Assembly (NCBI GenBank): GCA_001683735.1
Contig: LUGG01000003.1
Span: forward strand, 496,001-560,000
Direction of reading: 5' to 3'
DNA: 64,000 bases
From: Grifola frondosa
Lineage: Eukaryota > Basidiomycota > Agaricomycetes > Polyporales > Grifolaceae
Each line of letters opens with the position of its first letter. The stretch's first letter is position 1. The position numbers were made by a program, and so were the translations under genes. This document shows, one piece after another, positions 10,881 to 21,709 of the stretch. The notes beneath the pieces were generated by a model. The model saw nothing but the letters and a program-made list of their open reading frames with translations, was not told where the DNA came from and ran no database searches.

Positions 10881-13296
10881 TGTAAGAGAGGACAGATGAT
10901 GAAGGTGGTGAGGAAGGCGTAGAGGGGAAGAGATGCTTTGAACTTTGGATGGGAGCGAGAGTAGCTTGTGTCGAAGGACTTGAACTGCTGGAGGGGCCGG
11001 TTGGAGGGGAGAGTAGCTTTATACAGCCAACTCGAGGCGACAGAAGCGTGACAGAATATCTGACGTAAAGTGTGACGCTGGATTGGATTGCTACCCAAAT
11101 GCGGCAGTTCTTCTCAGTGGGCGGATATTTGGCTGCGTAGGCGTGTCTTTGCCCCTCCGAAAAAAAAAGGAAATTCTTAGTGGGTCCACACAATCCACTA
11201 GGCGCCCCACAGCCGGGATTGGTTTATCTCAGCCACGCCTGGAAACCCGGATTGCCGCAATGGCAATCAGGATGTCCAGGCTGGCAGAGACGTCCATTTA
11301 CAACAATTGCCGCAGTGGTTTTATTGTCGGTGTGGCGAAGAACTCACCTCCTTGAATGACTTACCTTGTCCAGTAAACTTTGTGCGTCCGTTTAGGGCTT
11401 GCGGAATGTCACGCTGCATTGAGACTCTGGAGAACGGTTTACCTGCTGGAATGACGAAATGATGTTGCACGCGATTAGCTGCTGAACAAATCGTTCTTGC
11501 GGTAATAAAAATAAATAAGAACCTTGCCTCATGACAAAATGGTTGCAGAATAAATGACGTACCGTAAGTAAAGAAAAATATGTCACAGGTACTGACCCGT
11601 GCGCACCGCGCTGAACATAGGGCGCTGCGAGGCATGGTTTCGGATAATCGCATATTCCTTGTGAGGAGGAGACAGCCAGTGAGAGCCTAGACGAACGACA
11701 GCATGTCGCGCCTGGCGGCAAGTGTCAAAATTCATGCGCGAGGCTGATCCAATTTGGAGGCGCCCTATGACGCAGGGAGGTTGGTAGCCTCGAGGCAAAT
11801 GTCTCACCATTTCGAGCCCGAGTGCTCATGAGCGGGAGAATATTCGAGAACGAGAACGCGCGTTCGACCGAAAGAGACAGAAGGAGACAGAACGTCGCGG
11901 TTAGATGGTCCTTTGCGACGTGTCACCGAGGTCCGGGGAATAGGTGTGCGTTGGTGTATGCGACGAGTGGCTTCGGTTTTTCCTGGTACACAGCGTCGAG
12001 GCTGGGGAAAGAGGTCGACGAAAATTTATGTGGCACGTCGGGCTTGGAACACCGTATCTCTGAGCTCAAGAAAATTTCAGTGCCAATGACGAGCGACGGG
12101 TCAGCGTATATGCATTACAACTCCTCGCTCCTACCTGGTACGTTATCCCGCTCCATTGTGTCACCTCAGGCACCATGAAAGTGCTGCTAGTCAAACACAA
12201 TCTGAAATTCGAGTCGCGACGGTCGCGCTGTGGCATTGGGAGCATCTAGACAAGCGCCTCACCTTTATCGAGAGTTGTGCATGCACGCACTTGCGCTGCG
12301 CACCATACCGACGCGATGTCGTGCCCGATGTGCCGTATATAAACGGATATACAACGACGAGTTGCTGTTATACCTTGCGCCGCAATGCACAATTCTCTAC
12401 TTGGACTGGAAAGTGACTGGCGTTTTTGTGTGGCTCCTACAAAAATGCCCGACTCACCAGCTGGTGGCCGGACATACGTTTTCTGGTGACGTCCCAAGAA
12501 CGATATTTGCGACACACCAGATGTTGTGAATGCCCGCTCCTAATTTTATGGGGATTTCTGAGGATTTCCGAACTGATATAACGTTGTGCCACTCATGTGG
12601 CCCACGGTGGCGGAGGTAGGTCATTTCACGATAATGATATAGTGGACTGGAACTGGGAGTTTCAGCGGCATTCCAGAGTAGTATGTTGTAATGTTTTGGG
12701 CATCGGTGCTTGAGCGTGGCTTATTAGAGTAGAGTGAGATGTCACGGCCATTCCGAAAAAGACGGAAATCGCGCAATATTCAGGAAATGTGCATGGTTGG
12801 CCATTCGCATATCAGGAAGCTATATGGAGAACTTACCGTATGACTCTATACATTCCAGTTCAGCCTTTTGCCAGGTGCCTTTCAACGGATGGCCATAGCC
12901 CACCCCAAGTCTCCGCGCCTGATTACGGGATTTGGCCACCCCGTGAAACACGTACCTCAAATGTATACTAGTAATTGTGTATAAATGGGTCAGCTATATA
13001 ACAATATGAATATTCTCGTACTTACGATACTTCGCGGTATTGAGGTCGAAATTTCGATTCCAAGAAGCTGAGAAGGGTCTCCAGCCACAGCGTGGAGCGC
13101 GCAAGCCAAATAGAACCACATTGATTCAACGCGGTCACGTTATCGCGCGGTCGCGTCTTCAAACCGAACCATCATCCTGACAGTGTTTAACATCAATCTT
13201 GCTGTATCACTTACACTTCCATCGACACTCTCTGAAGCTGTGTAGGAGGCATCTATTGTAACCATATACCCGACTTCTTATAACAGGCGACACGAT
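10881..13296. other. Long intergenic stretch, no supported gene
   Basis: This 2.4-kb region lies between the divergent starts of Clp1-like copy 2 and the SAP-domain gene. Many short frames occur on both strands, but none shows a domain, a family motif or a credible splice chain. No tRNA or tandem repeat was seen. Confidence 0.4.
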
Positions 13297-16200
13297 ATGG
13301 CGACGACGACACAAATCTTGTTCAACTCTCCGGCGCTGCACTCCCTCAAGCGTGAGCAGCTCGTCAAATTATGCAAGATCCATTCCATCAAGGCCAACGG
13401 AAAGAATGCGGAACTTATTGCGCGCCTTCAAGAGGTAGCCGCGCAGATACCCCAGGATGCTCGTGGCGGTGAGGAGCCGGGCACCGACGGGGACGACGAG
13501 GATCATCAGCAGCCCATGATAACGCGGCCCAGCGAGCAATGGGAGGTAGTCATGGATGACATTGAAGAAGTAGAGGAAGACACTTACGGGACAGCTTCTT
13601 CCAAGCGGACGCTGCGCGACGGACCAAGTGGGGAGTTCGGGACAAGCAGCTCCAAGAGTAAGTGGTCCTGATCGCTTGGGATCTCCATGAGCTGGTCGTT
13701 TCTTGCTGCTGTCAAATTTGCATTCAGAGTTGGATGAACTGCTTTCTGGGCGTCGATGATATGGAGTGGTATTCCATGGATGTCCTCATTCTGGGAACGC
13801 AGTGCATGCCTCGTTTGGGCGCAGAGATGGGGATGGCTGTCTCCATGATGTGATGGACACCCATGTCACCGAATTTGCGCTGATTTTGTCGTGACCGCAT
13901 AAGAGATGTTCACATCCAAGATAAACTGGCGGAGAGCTCAGGATCTGTGCAGACTAGGCGCGAGAAGGTATCGCAACTGTGTGTGCGGTACGAGCTGATA
14001 TGTTGTAACACGAGTATTACGGATATAATGGTTACAGCAGTATTCAGATGGATAGGATGTTATGAAACATGCGCTTCTACGTCCAACGTGTCATTGAGAC
14101 GGGGGTATGCTAACTTCATTCGGAACATCATATAGCCTCCGTTAGTTCGTCGATAAAGGCCCTAGCAACTTCTCTAGGGATCAAACGCGCCTTTTCCGCC
14201 AATTCCATCGCAAGCTCGCAGGAGATTAGACCGTTCGACTCGTTGTCCTCGACTACCTCTCCACGTCCTGCTGGCAAAGACGCACTGACGCGGCACGCAG
14301 TCCCCTACTCCAACCTTCCGCCATCCACCTCATTCCCACGAAGTGACTATTTCAAGTTCTCCACTCCAGACGACAGCGTACTCGACGGCGACGGTGATAT
14401 CTCCATGTCTGCCCCCGTCCCTGGTAATCCCGCGCGCCCCGGCATGCCTGCGCCTCAGAACGCCCGTCTGAGCACGGGTACTGGGCTCACGACGACGGTC
14501 CGCTTGATTGCCACATCAACGAACTACGCGATGCCCTCCCCACCGCGCATCGCGCCTGTGCAGCCTGCGTTTGAGCTCGACATGGGCACACCCGGTGGGA
14601 CGGGCGAGGGGATCAGCAAGTGGCCCGCCACCCCGAGCAAGACTGTCGAGGGTGAGAGGCTCTACCCCGCTCTGCCGCTCGACGACTTCCCCAGTCCGTC
14701 TCCCCGGAAGTCGAAGGCCCCTGCGCCAATCCAGAGTGAAGGAGGTGCTGTGGAGGACGAGGGAGATGTCGATATGCCCGGCGGCCTGCCTGCTGCGCCC
14801 GTGTTTTCAGTGCCCTTGCGTACACCTGCGAAGACACCTGCGAAGACACCTGCGAAGACACCTGCGAAGACACCTGCAAAGACGCCTTCAAAGACACCTG
14901 CAAAATACGCGATTACACAGGCCACACCTAAGCCGACCTCCACGCCCGTCATCGTGCAAGATATTTTCTCGCCAGCTGTGGCTCCGCGCACCCCTACACC
15001 CGCGAGTGCGGCACGCCTGGGGATCCCGCGGAGCACGCCCTTCGTCTTCGGTTCACCGCTCCCCCAGAATCACCTGTCGAACAAGGAGTTCGGGCGTGCG
15101 GCGGAGTCTGTGCTAGAGGAGATGAATAGGCGCCTCGCCGAGAGCGGCCAGCAGGGTGTCAGCGTCAAGGCAGATGGTGCTGCGGGATTGTTTGGATCTG
15201 CAGCGTCGGCGACTGGCGCAGGGCACCAGTGCACAGGGAGCGGAGACCGCTTTGCGAAGGTGCACGAGGACGTATTCAATAAGATGGACTCGATTGCGAA
15301 CCACTACGCCGCCCGCCGTCCTACAGCAGGCGCAAAGAAGAGGAAGTCAGACGTCTTGGGCGTTGGACCGGCGCCGAATGCAAAGAGGGCGAGCGGCGCT
15401 GCAGGTACGCGCGTTATCAGCACAGGCGTGAGGAAGAAAATGGGGGTACCCGGCGCGTTTGGAGACGACGATGGAGACGATGATGTGGAGGAGGCGGGAG
15501 ATCGACGGTCGTCGAAGAGGATGAGGGTTGAAGGAGGCGAGGACGTGCATAAGGGAAAACGAGTGTCCATCGCTCCCTCGCAAGACCCTATTGAAGAGAA
15601 ACGGAAGCAGAAAGAGCGGGAGGCCATTCGCAAGAAGGTTGACGCAAGAAGGCGTAGCAGCCGCGGTGGCGTTAGCATGGGGGGTAAGGCTGCGCCTCCT
15701 GGTGAGTATCGCGGATGCCAAGTTCTTAAAAATATCCTGATTCTTTATCACAGAAAAGAGTAAAGCTTCGCGGTTTGGGTTTCTGGCTTCAGCAAAGTCC
15801 ATCGTACGCAACGTCTGGAATATGGGCGCCGGATCATCCACTACGAAGGCGGCACCTAAGCCTTCATCACACGTCTCAGTCTCCAAGGCTCTGCAGTCGG
15901 TGAAGTTGGATGCCCAAGCTAAGACCACTTCGGCACCCGTTGATCGGAAACCTTCCACAATAAGTGTGAACGCGAGCATCAAGACCACCGCTTCTCGCGT
16001 GTCATCAACGAACGCTGTATCAAACAAGTTACTCAAACCTCCGCCGGCGAACGAGACTGGCAGCACGACTGCCTCCACCAAATCGTCCAGCTTGCGCTTC
16101 CCGATCCCATCTTTCGCGCCTCCTTCCCGTGTTTCGAGCATCAATTCGACTGCCCATTCGAGGACGGGGAGTCTCACAGGGACGGCGAATTCCAAGGCGG

Positions 16201-17124
16201 GGAGCTCCATTGGAGCGAGCACCACCAGTTCACGCCTCAGCACACGATCCAGTTCCATGGTTGGTTCATCTTCAATAGGAATGCGGAACAGCCAGGTTTC
16301 GGGGCCAGGAACTCAGATGTCGTCATTGGGTACCCGACGCAACATCACTGCTACCAGTTCCATGAACTCCAAACGGGACGTGAACACGAACAGCGCAGAG
16401 GTTGCGGCCGATGGCAAAATTCAGCCGGTTCTTCGGACGCGAACATCCTCACTGTTGGCACCGACCGCTAGTTCATTGGCGAAGATGCACAGTAGGGTAC
16501 AGCCATCAAATGGGGCAAAGTCGTCTGGACTTTTAACTATCACTGGACAACGATCAGCAGGTCTGCGGAGCAAAGCTACCTCTCCCGTCGTTGCTTCGAC
16601 TGCGAGGACTGTGTTTAGTATGACAAGTCCAAGGTCTCCAAAACCTACGCATATTTTCAGCCAGCCTCTGACAGCGATGTCCAGCCCATCTTCCAATTCT
16701 TCCGGCGTTCAGAGCGCTTCGCTCGCATCAGCAGGTACCGCTCTTCTGGTGAACATCAATTATCCAGCAACGAGCTGTTCCTCCAAAACCCAGTACGCTT
16801 ATTGCCCGCAAACCCCGGATTTCCCGTTCGCGTGTGGTAGCGAAATTAGGCGCACAGCGTGCAGTCGGTAATTCTCAGCTGTCTGCTATTGCTCCGAGTG
16901 GAATCGCACCAATTGCCCGAAAGCGCCCGAGTATGGGCGCACGGAAGTCGTTCGGCGGAGTCAAGTCTGGGAGGCAAAGTGCTGGCGCTGAAATCCTACA
17001 GAGCGCAAAGAAACGTGCGAGACAAACAGAGTACGCACGGCGCAAGAGCAGGGTCACGGGTGATGTGAATAGTGGAGTGGGTGAAAGGAACAAGGATATT
17101 TATCGAATGGATGTCGACGAGTGA
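13297..17124 (+). CDS. SAP-domain protein with NuSAP-like features
   Basis: Residues about 10-45 form a SAP helix-extension-helix: LHSLKREQLVKLCKIHSIKA followed by NGKNAELIARLQE. This is a DNA-binding motif. After a long or multi-part intron region (about 13653-14136; a donor GTAAGT follows SSSK), the next exon reads SVSSSIKALATSLGI. The centre holds a seven-unit TPAK repeat, then FVFGSPLPQNHLSNKEFGRA. A segment RFAKVHEDVFNKMDSIANHY follows, which resembles the conserved C-terminal motif of metazoan NuSAP. The rest is Ser/Thr/Lys-rich and strongly basic, and ends RMDVDE. Another intron lies after 15701, and a frame change near 16735-16775 is either a 40-base intron or a single-base indel. NuSAP proteins bundle spindle microtubules near chromatin. 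Here that role is inference. Confidence 0.6.
14822..14905 (+). repeat. In-frame 12-base tandem repeat encoding TPAK units
   Basis: About seven units of acacctgcgaag, the later ones diverged, encode TPAK/TPSK inside the SAP-domain gene. The units are Thr-Pro sites flanked by Lys, suited to proline-directed kinases and to binding acidic polymers. Confidence 0.9.
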
Positions 17125-17580
17125 TTTTACCGGAGGTCCGAAATTATTGATAAACGTGTACCACTTCCAATTCATGACTGTTTTTCTTGATCACCTCACC
17201 ACACTTTGTTCATGTGCTTTATCAACAGCGCTGTGTATATATTCATATCCAAGTACATATCCGTTGGCCAAAATACTAAACATACCATGAAGTGATTAGG
17301 AGACATGAGCTTGACCCATGTCCAGAAATCTCTAGGATCGAATTACAACCGTTCCGGTGTGAATTATGCACTGGCTTGACCCACGGCGCGGTAGCTATGG
17401 TCCGTGAAAGGCAGGGGTCCGGGGCATCGTGTAGTGCGAACCTTGTGAAGAGCGGTAGCTTTAAATGCTATGCAATAGTCGCCGGCGTGACGGCATGCAT
17501 GAAGTGCGGAGCGCTGTGTTAGCAAATCGTACCACCAACACTCAAACGGTTTTGCTCTCTCCAATTCGGCATGAAGATAG
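17125..17580. other. Intergenic, convergent 3' ends
   Basis: This gap lies between the 3' ends of the SAP-domain gene (+) and an unrecognised gene (-). Only short, unsupported frames are present. Confidence 0.4.
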
Positions 17581-19059
17581 CTAACCTGATAAACATTCAG
17601 TCGTCTTCAATCCTCCATGACACCCAAAAGTGGCTGTGAGCATGTTATCAATGTCACCCGTGCCTCGCAGTAGCGATTCGAATAGACGCGGTATTTTTGA
17701 GGGGTCTATCCCCACAGAACAATGGCTGAAGCGGAGTCGATGAATTTTTGACAAACATGTGTCCGAATGGCTGTGCTCAATCAAGTGCCCTGATGGCACT
17801 GTCGGAGTTGACGCTGAGAAAAAAAGGGTATACATCCGAGAGGGTATTTTCAACGATTCCACGTCCTTTTGATCTTCCAAATTCTCCGGCGAATACCGGA
17901 CAAGAACCTGTCAGTGCGTCAGCTATAACGCTGGGATGATTGAATGAGTGAGAACTGACTGATAAGACATGCACGACCTTGCTTTGTTTTCTGGGAGGGT
18001 AGTACTGATCGTTCCATTGAATCGGGTAGTCTTCTGGATCAATAGTCGAATTGCGCATGATGTTTTCTTGTGCTAGATCTTCTTCAGTGGTCATGGGCTG
18101 TACATTGAATTGCATGACCGAAAGTCATATCAGAAATCGAGTATCTTACTTACCGGTAACATGCTGATATATTCCTCCTCACGCTGCATCTCAAGAAAGG
18201 ACTGCCTGTAGGGGTAGTTGTTCATCCTGACAGGCCTGGACGACATGCTGAGGAGAGAAGAAGTGGACAAGTCACATATAGATGATATCTGGAGAGCCGT
18301 GGAAGGGGTATCCGGTTTGAAGCTTTCCCTGAAAGCGTCAAGATGTGGTCGAGATGGAAAGACAACGACATACTCACATTCTGTGCACTGCGCGACCGCG
18401 GCAGGCCACGGGATCTAGGATCTTTGAACCATCGCCTCACGATATCGCTCCTGCGTAGTAGTCTTATGTGCAATATACAAACCTCGTGCTCGAGACAAAC
18501 AGGATACAACATCTCTTGGGCAAACTTAAGGATTTACTGAAACTTCCGGAGTTCCCATGGTGCGACTTCCACGATTCGTCCAATACCTAGCGAATGTATG
18601 TGGCGTAACACCGTGAGTAGCGATTGCTCCGCCAGTTTGAGAAAGCGCTCGGCGGACGACGGTAAGAAATCACCGTCCAACACATTAAGACAAATGTCGA
18701 CGCTGTGCACTTCGAGCGCATCAGGCAGTCTCGCCCCAAAATTTGGGGTCATGTGACAAATCAGTATTCAGAACAGTTATTCTTACCTTCCATGACCCGC
18801 GAAGCTTGCCTCGACGTGGATGACTCTGACCTTTTGGGGACGTCGGCGCGTCGGACGTGGAGACAGTAGTCAAGCTGAAAGATATCATCACGGAGGCGAG
18901 TGGACCTTCCGATGATCCTCGGGTATACAGCGGGAGAGAACGAGCAACACTTTCAACGTGTTGCGATAAATGAAAGGCTACGTACTCACAAATTACAAAC
19001 ACATGCCCGATGCACTTATTGAGCAAAATATCACCCAACCTATGGTTTGTGCAGATCAT
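17581..19059 (-). CDS. Unrecognised multi-exon gene
   Basis: A chain of - strand frames with credible splice signals suggests a gene. It holds MICTNHRLGDILLNKCIGHV near 19059, a Ser-rich part ending SHPRRGKLRGSWKVR, then VHSVDICLNVLDGDFLPSSA with a helical stretch LLTVLRHIHSLGIGRIVEV. Further down are MTTEEDLAQENIMRNSTIDP and YPIQWNDQYYPPRKQSK, an intron with a GTGCAT donor, and RYSPENLEDQKDVESLKIPS. I recognise no family. Its 5' end lies within about 75 bases of the SLX1 stop on the same strand, so start and boundaries are weak. Confidence 0.3.
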
Positions 19060-19131
19060 AATCAAGAAGTCAAACCTGCTCCGAACAGTCAGTTTACGAC
19101 AATGCACAGCACAGCAGACAGACGACCTTGA

Positions 19132-21364
19132 TCAATCAGAAATCACTATCACTTCCTCATCTCGACACCTTGCATATGCAGCATCACTGTCTCGTCTCAT
19201 TTCGTCCTGGAACGATGTGTACACTGGGGAGTCGGGAGGTGAAGAGACCGAAAGCCCCGAGAGAGCTCTTGTCAGATGAGAAGGTCTAACGTAAGGTCTC
19301 GCAACATCATGTTTCTGTGCAACAACACCATTATGGCGTCGAACCGCATCCCCCACTGAGCTGTCGTCGGTGGAAGAACAGTCAGCACGGTGTCCAAGCT
19401 TATTTTCCGAAGACAGTGAAGAATGTGGCTGCGGGAGAGGTGGGAGATCTGGGAACGGTGCGGGAACCCGATTATTGCGAGACCTGTCCGTGAATTCCAA
19501 CTGGTTTGCGCGTACAGATGGCGCGACTGCCACCGTGGCTGGTCTTGCCGTTGATAGGCCTGCGTGGGTCAACTCTTCGCTCCACAAATGTCCATCAAGC
19601 CCGCCGAGAGGCAGAGGCATGGCAGTGCCCTCAGCGGGAGTACTCCTGTCCTGTGGCTTCGAAAAACGAGTTGTCGAATCATGGCCCAAAGCTCTGGATC
19701 CGGCGGCAGCCGGTGTGGATGTCAAGCTCGAGCGGATAGCTCGGGACAACTCTGCCGAGTGGTCGATTCCGACCGGAAGGGGACGTGCCTTGCTTCCATC
19801 AGCGCCCCTACTGAGGAACGTTTCCTGCACAGGTTCGAGAAATGGAAGATCGATGTCACGGGAAGCTACAGCATTTCCCGCGCTTGTGCAGAATTTCCTA
19901 TGGACCACTTGCAAGGGATCCTCGACTCGAGTCCGTCGTTTAAAAGATGTTCGACACGGCATTGCCGTGAGCGGTCCAATCTCCGATTCGTCGTCACTGG
20001 TGATGGCACTAAGGTCGAAATATTCTCCTTCGCCGCTGGCAGAAGTCCGACCAGGGCCGTTTCTCGCTCGAGTTTTCGGTCTAGGCTTTTGCTTAGGCTG
20101 TGTTTTGGGCAAATGTGGAATATCGTCATCAGCATCAGATCCGAATATCTGATCATGATTTTGATCTTCTTCGGCCTCTTGTTGTGGAGTAACTCCTCCC
20201 ATTCGTCGTCGATAACACCCTCGGATGATATCGCCCCACAAAATGTAAGAGTGACAGGACCTGCAGTGGCCACCCCTGGGAATTATCCCTGTCTGAGAAA
20301 TTTCACTGGTCAAGAAATCACTGGAGAGGCAAGTGAGATGTGAGATAGCGGTGCAGTGGGAAGCGGGACATAATGCGGCCGTCAAAGAGTTCTATAAGTA
20401 GACATAACTGCCGTCAATGTCAAAAGATAGATGCATCAAGGGGACTGCTGACAAGTGCATGGTTCTCGATTCTGGTTTTGCATATGGAACATATGAATTG
20501 TTCGTTCGAAGCCAGGATCGTGGACGTTTTTCTTAGGTGGCTATAAGTAAATTGATCTAGAACATATGTCGTAAGAAGATCAGTGCTCTCTTTCACAAAT
20601 AACCTGCCGATTGCGCACCGTCGGAAATATCAATTGGGCCTACCCTTCCGGACCCCGGCAAGCCAGACTTTCCATCGACACCCTCTAATTCTGTCGTGCA
20701 TGTGAAACCAGGAGGTAGAGAGAATTGGCTAGTGTCCAGAGATGCATCATTCCAAGCTTTGACAGCTGTTTTGGTAAATAACTTCACGTGTAGAGGCCAC
20801 GTATTATAGGGGTGTGAAGATATCATACTGCGAGCAACCCTATGCGGAATGTCTTCAGTAGATATACCTCCAAAACTTCAGATATTACTGACATTACGTT
20901 TTTTGTGAGAATTTTTGACCTCTTCTGTCCATGAAATATAGCTTTTCCGTCTTCATCGCGGAGGTGACGTGAAATATGAGGGTGTTGCCAGGCCCATTCA
21001 AACTGTAGCGCCGCGAGTCTGGAAGGAAACCCATGAACAATCATTTGCATCACCCATGGCCTGTTATGCGTCGTCTTCCAGGCGCCTTGGGTGATTTCTC
21101 CGTTGTGTTGACTTCGTTTCGTGGAAGGATAAGCGAGAGCTCGGCGTGTATTATCTCGTCACTCACCGTATCCTCCGCGGAGGGCTCGGAGTACTGCCAA
21201 TATACGTTCTAAATAATTAGATGTCAAATCTTGAACTTTTCATTCGAGACAGGTTATGAAACGAACGCAGTTGATCTCGGAGTACGGATGCTCTTCAATA
21301 GATAGCATGCATAGAACGCAGGAAAGCAATGATCCAGCACGGAAGATTTCGGTTTACGAGGCAT
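19132..21364 (-). CDS. SLX1: Structure-specific endonuclease subunit SLX1
   Basis: Exon 1 (21267-21364) encodes MPRKPKSSVLDHCFPAFYAC and continues YLLKSIRTPRST. Exon 2 (21167-21208) gives TYIGSTPSPPRRIR, and exon 3 from 21111 gives QHNGEITQGAW, then FPSRLAALQFEWAWQHPHIS. Together these form a GIY-YIG nuclease domain with the expected Tyr, Arg and Glu. The frame after a 53-base intron has the SLX1 pattern NTWPLHVKLFT. A C-terminal zinc finger follows: FICSICKTRI near 20490, then after an intron LCPASHCTAISHLTCLSSDF and RGGHCRSCHSYILWGDIIRG. A long disordered tail ends EVIVISD, which looks like a SUMO-interacting motif. SLX1 cuts branched DNA such as Holliday junctions with its SLX4 scaffold in the nucleus. 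The exon between about 20600 and 20540 has an uncertain junction. Confidence 0.92.
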
Positions 21365-21709
21365 GGTGTCAGAATAAAAGCTCTTCTTCGTTAATTGGAT
21401 CTTCTCGATGTTCCGAATCGCTTTTGCAGGCTCAAATCCGTCTTCATGTTCGCGTTCAAGTTCAAATTGTCACAGTAAACGCGTGACCAACACGACACGT
21501 CACTTCAGTAATGTTTGTGACTCCACGCGACGCGTTGAAACTAGTTCCACATTCACTCGACTGCGACTTTGTGCTCATCCTTTGCTTATCTCATTTGCAT
21601 AACTGCGTACACCTAAGAAGTACTCTCAAATAACCTGTAGGTTCGTACATCCTGTCTGGTCTTCAAGTACCCAATAAGGAGACAGCATCTAGGTTGGCGA
21701 AGCTCAAGT
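21365..21709. promoter_or_regulatory. Divergent SLX1/TOF1 promoter with two ACGCGT boxes
   Basis: The 345 bases between the two start codons must drive both genes. ACGCGT occurs at 21479-21484 and 21530-21535. In ascomycete yeasts this hexamer is the MBF (Mbp1/Swi6) site of G1/S genes. Both flanking genes act on replicating or recombining DNA, so S-phase co-regulation is plausible. Confidence 0.55.
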
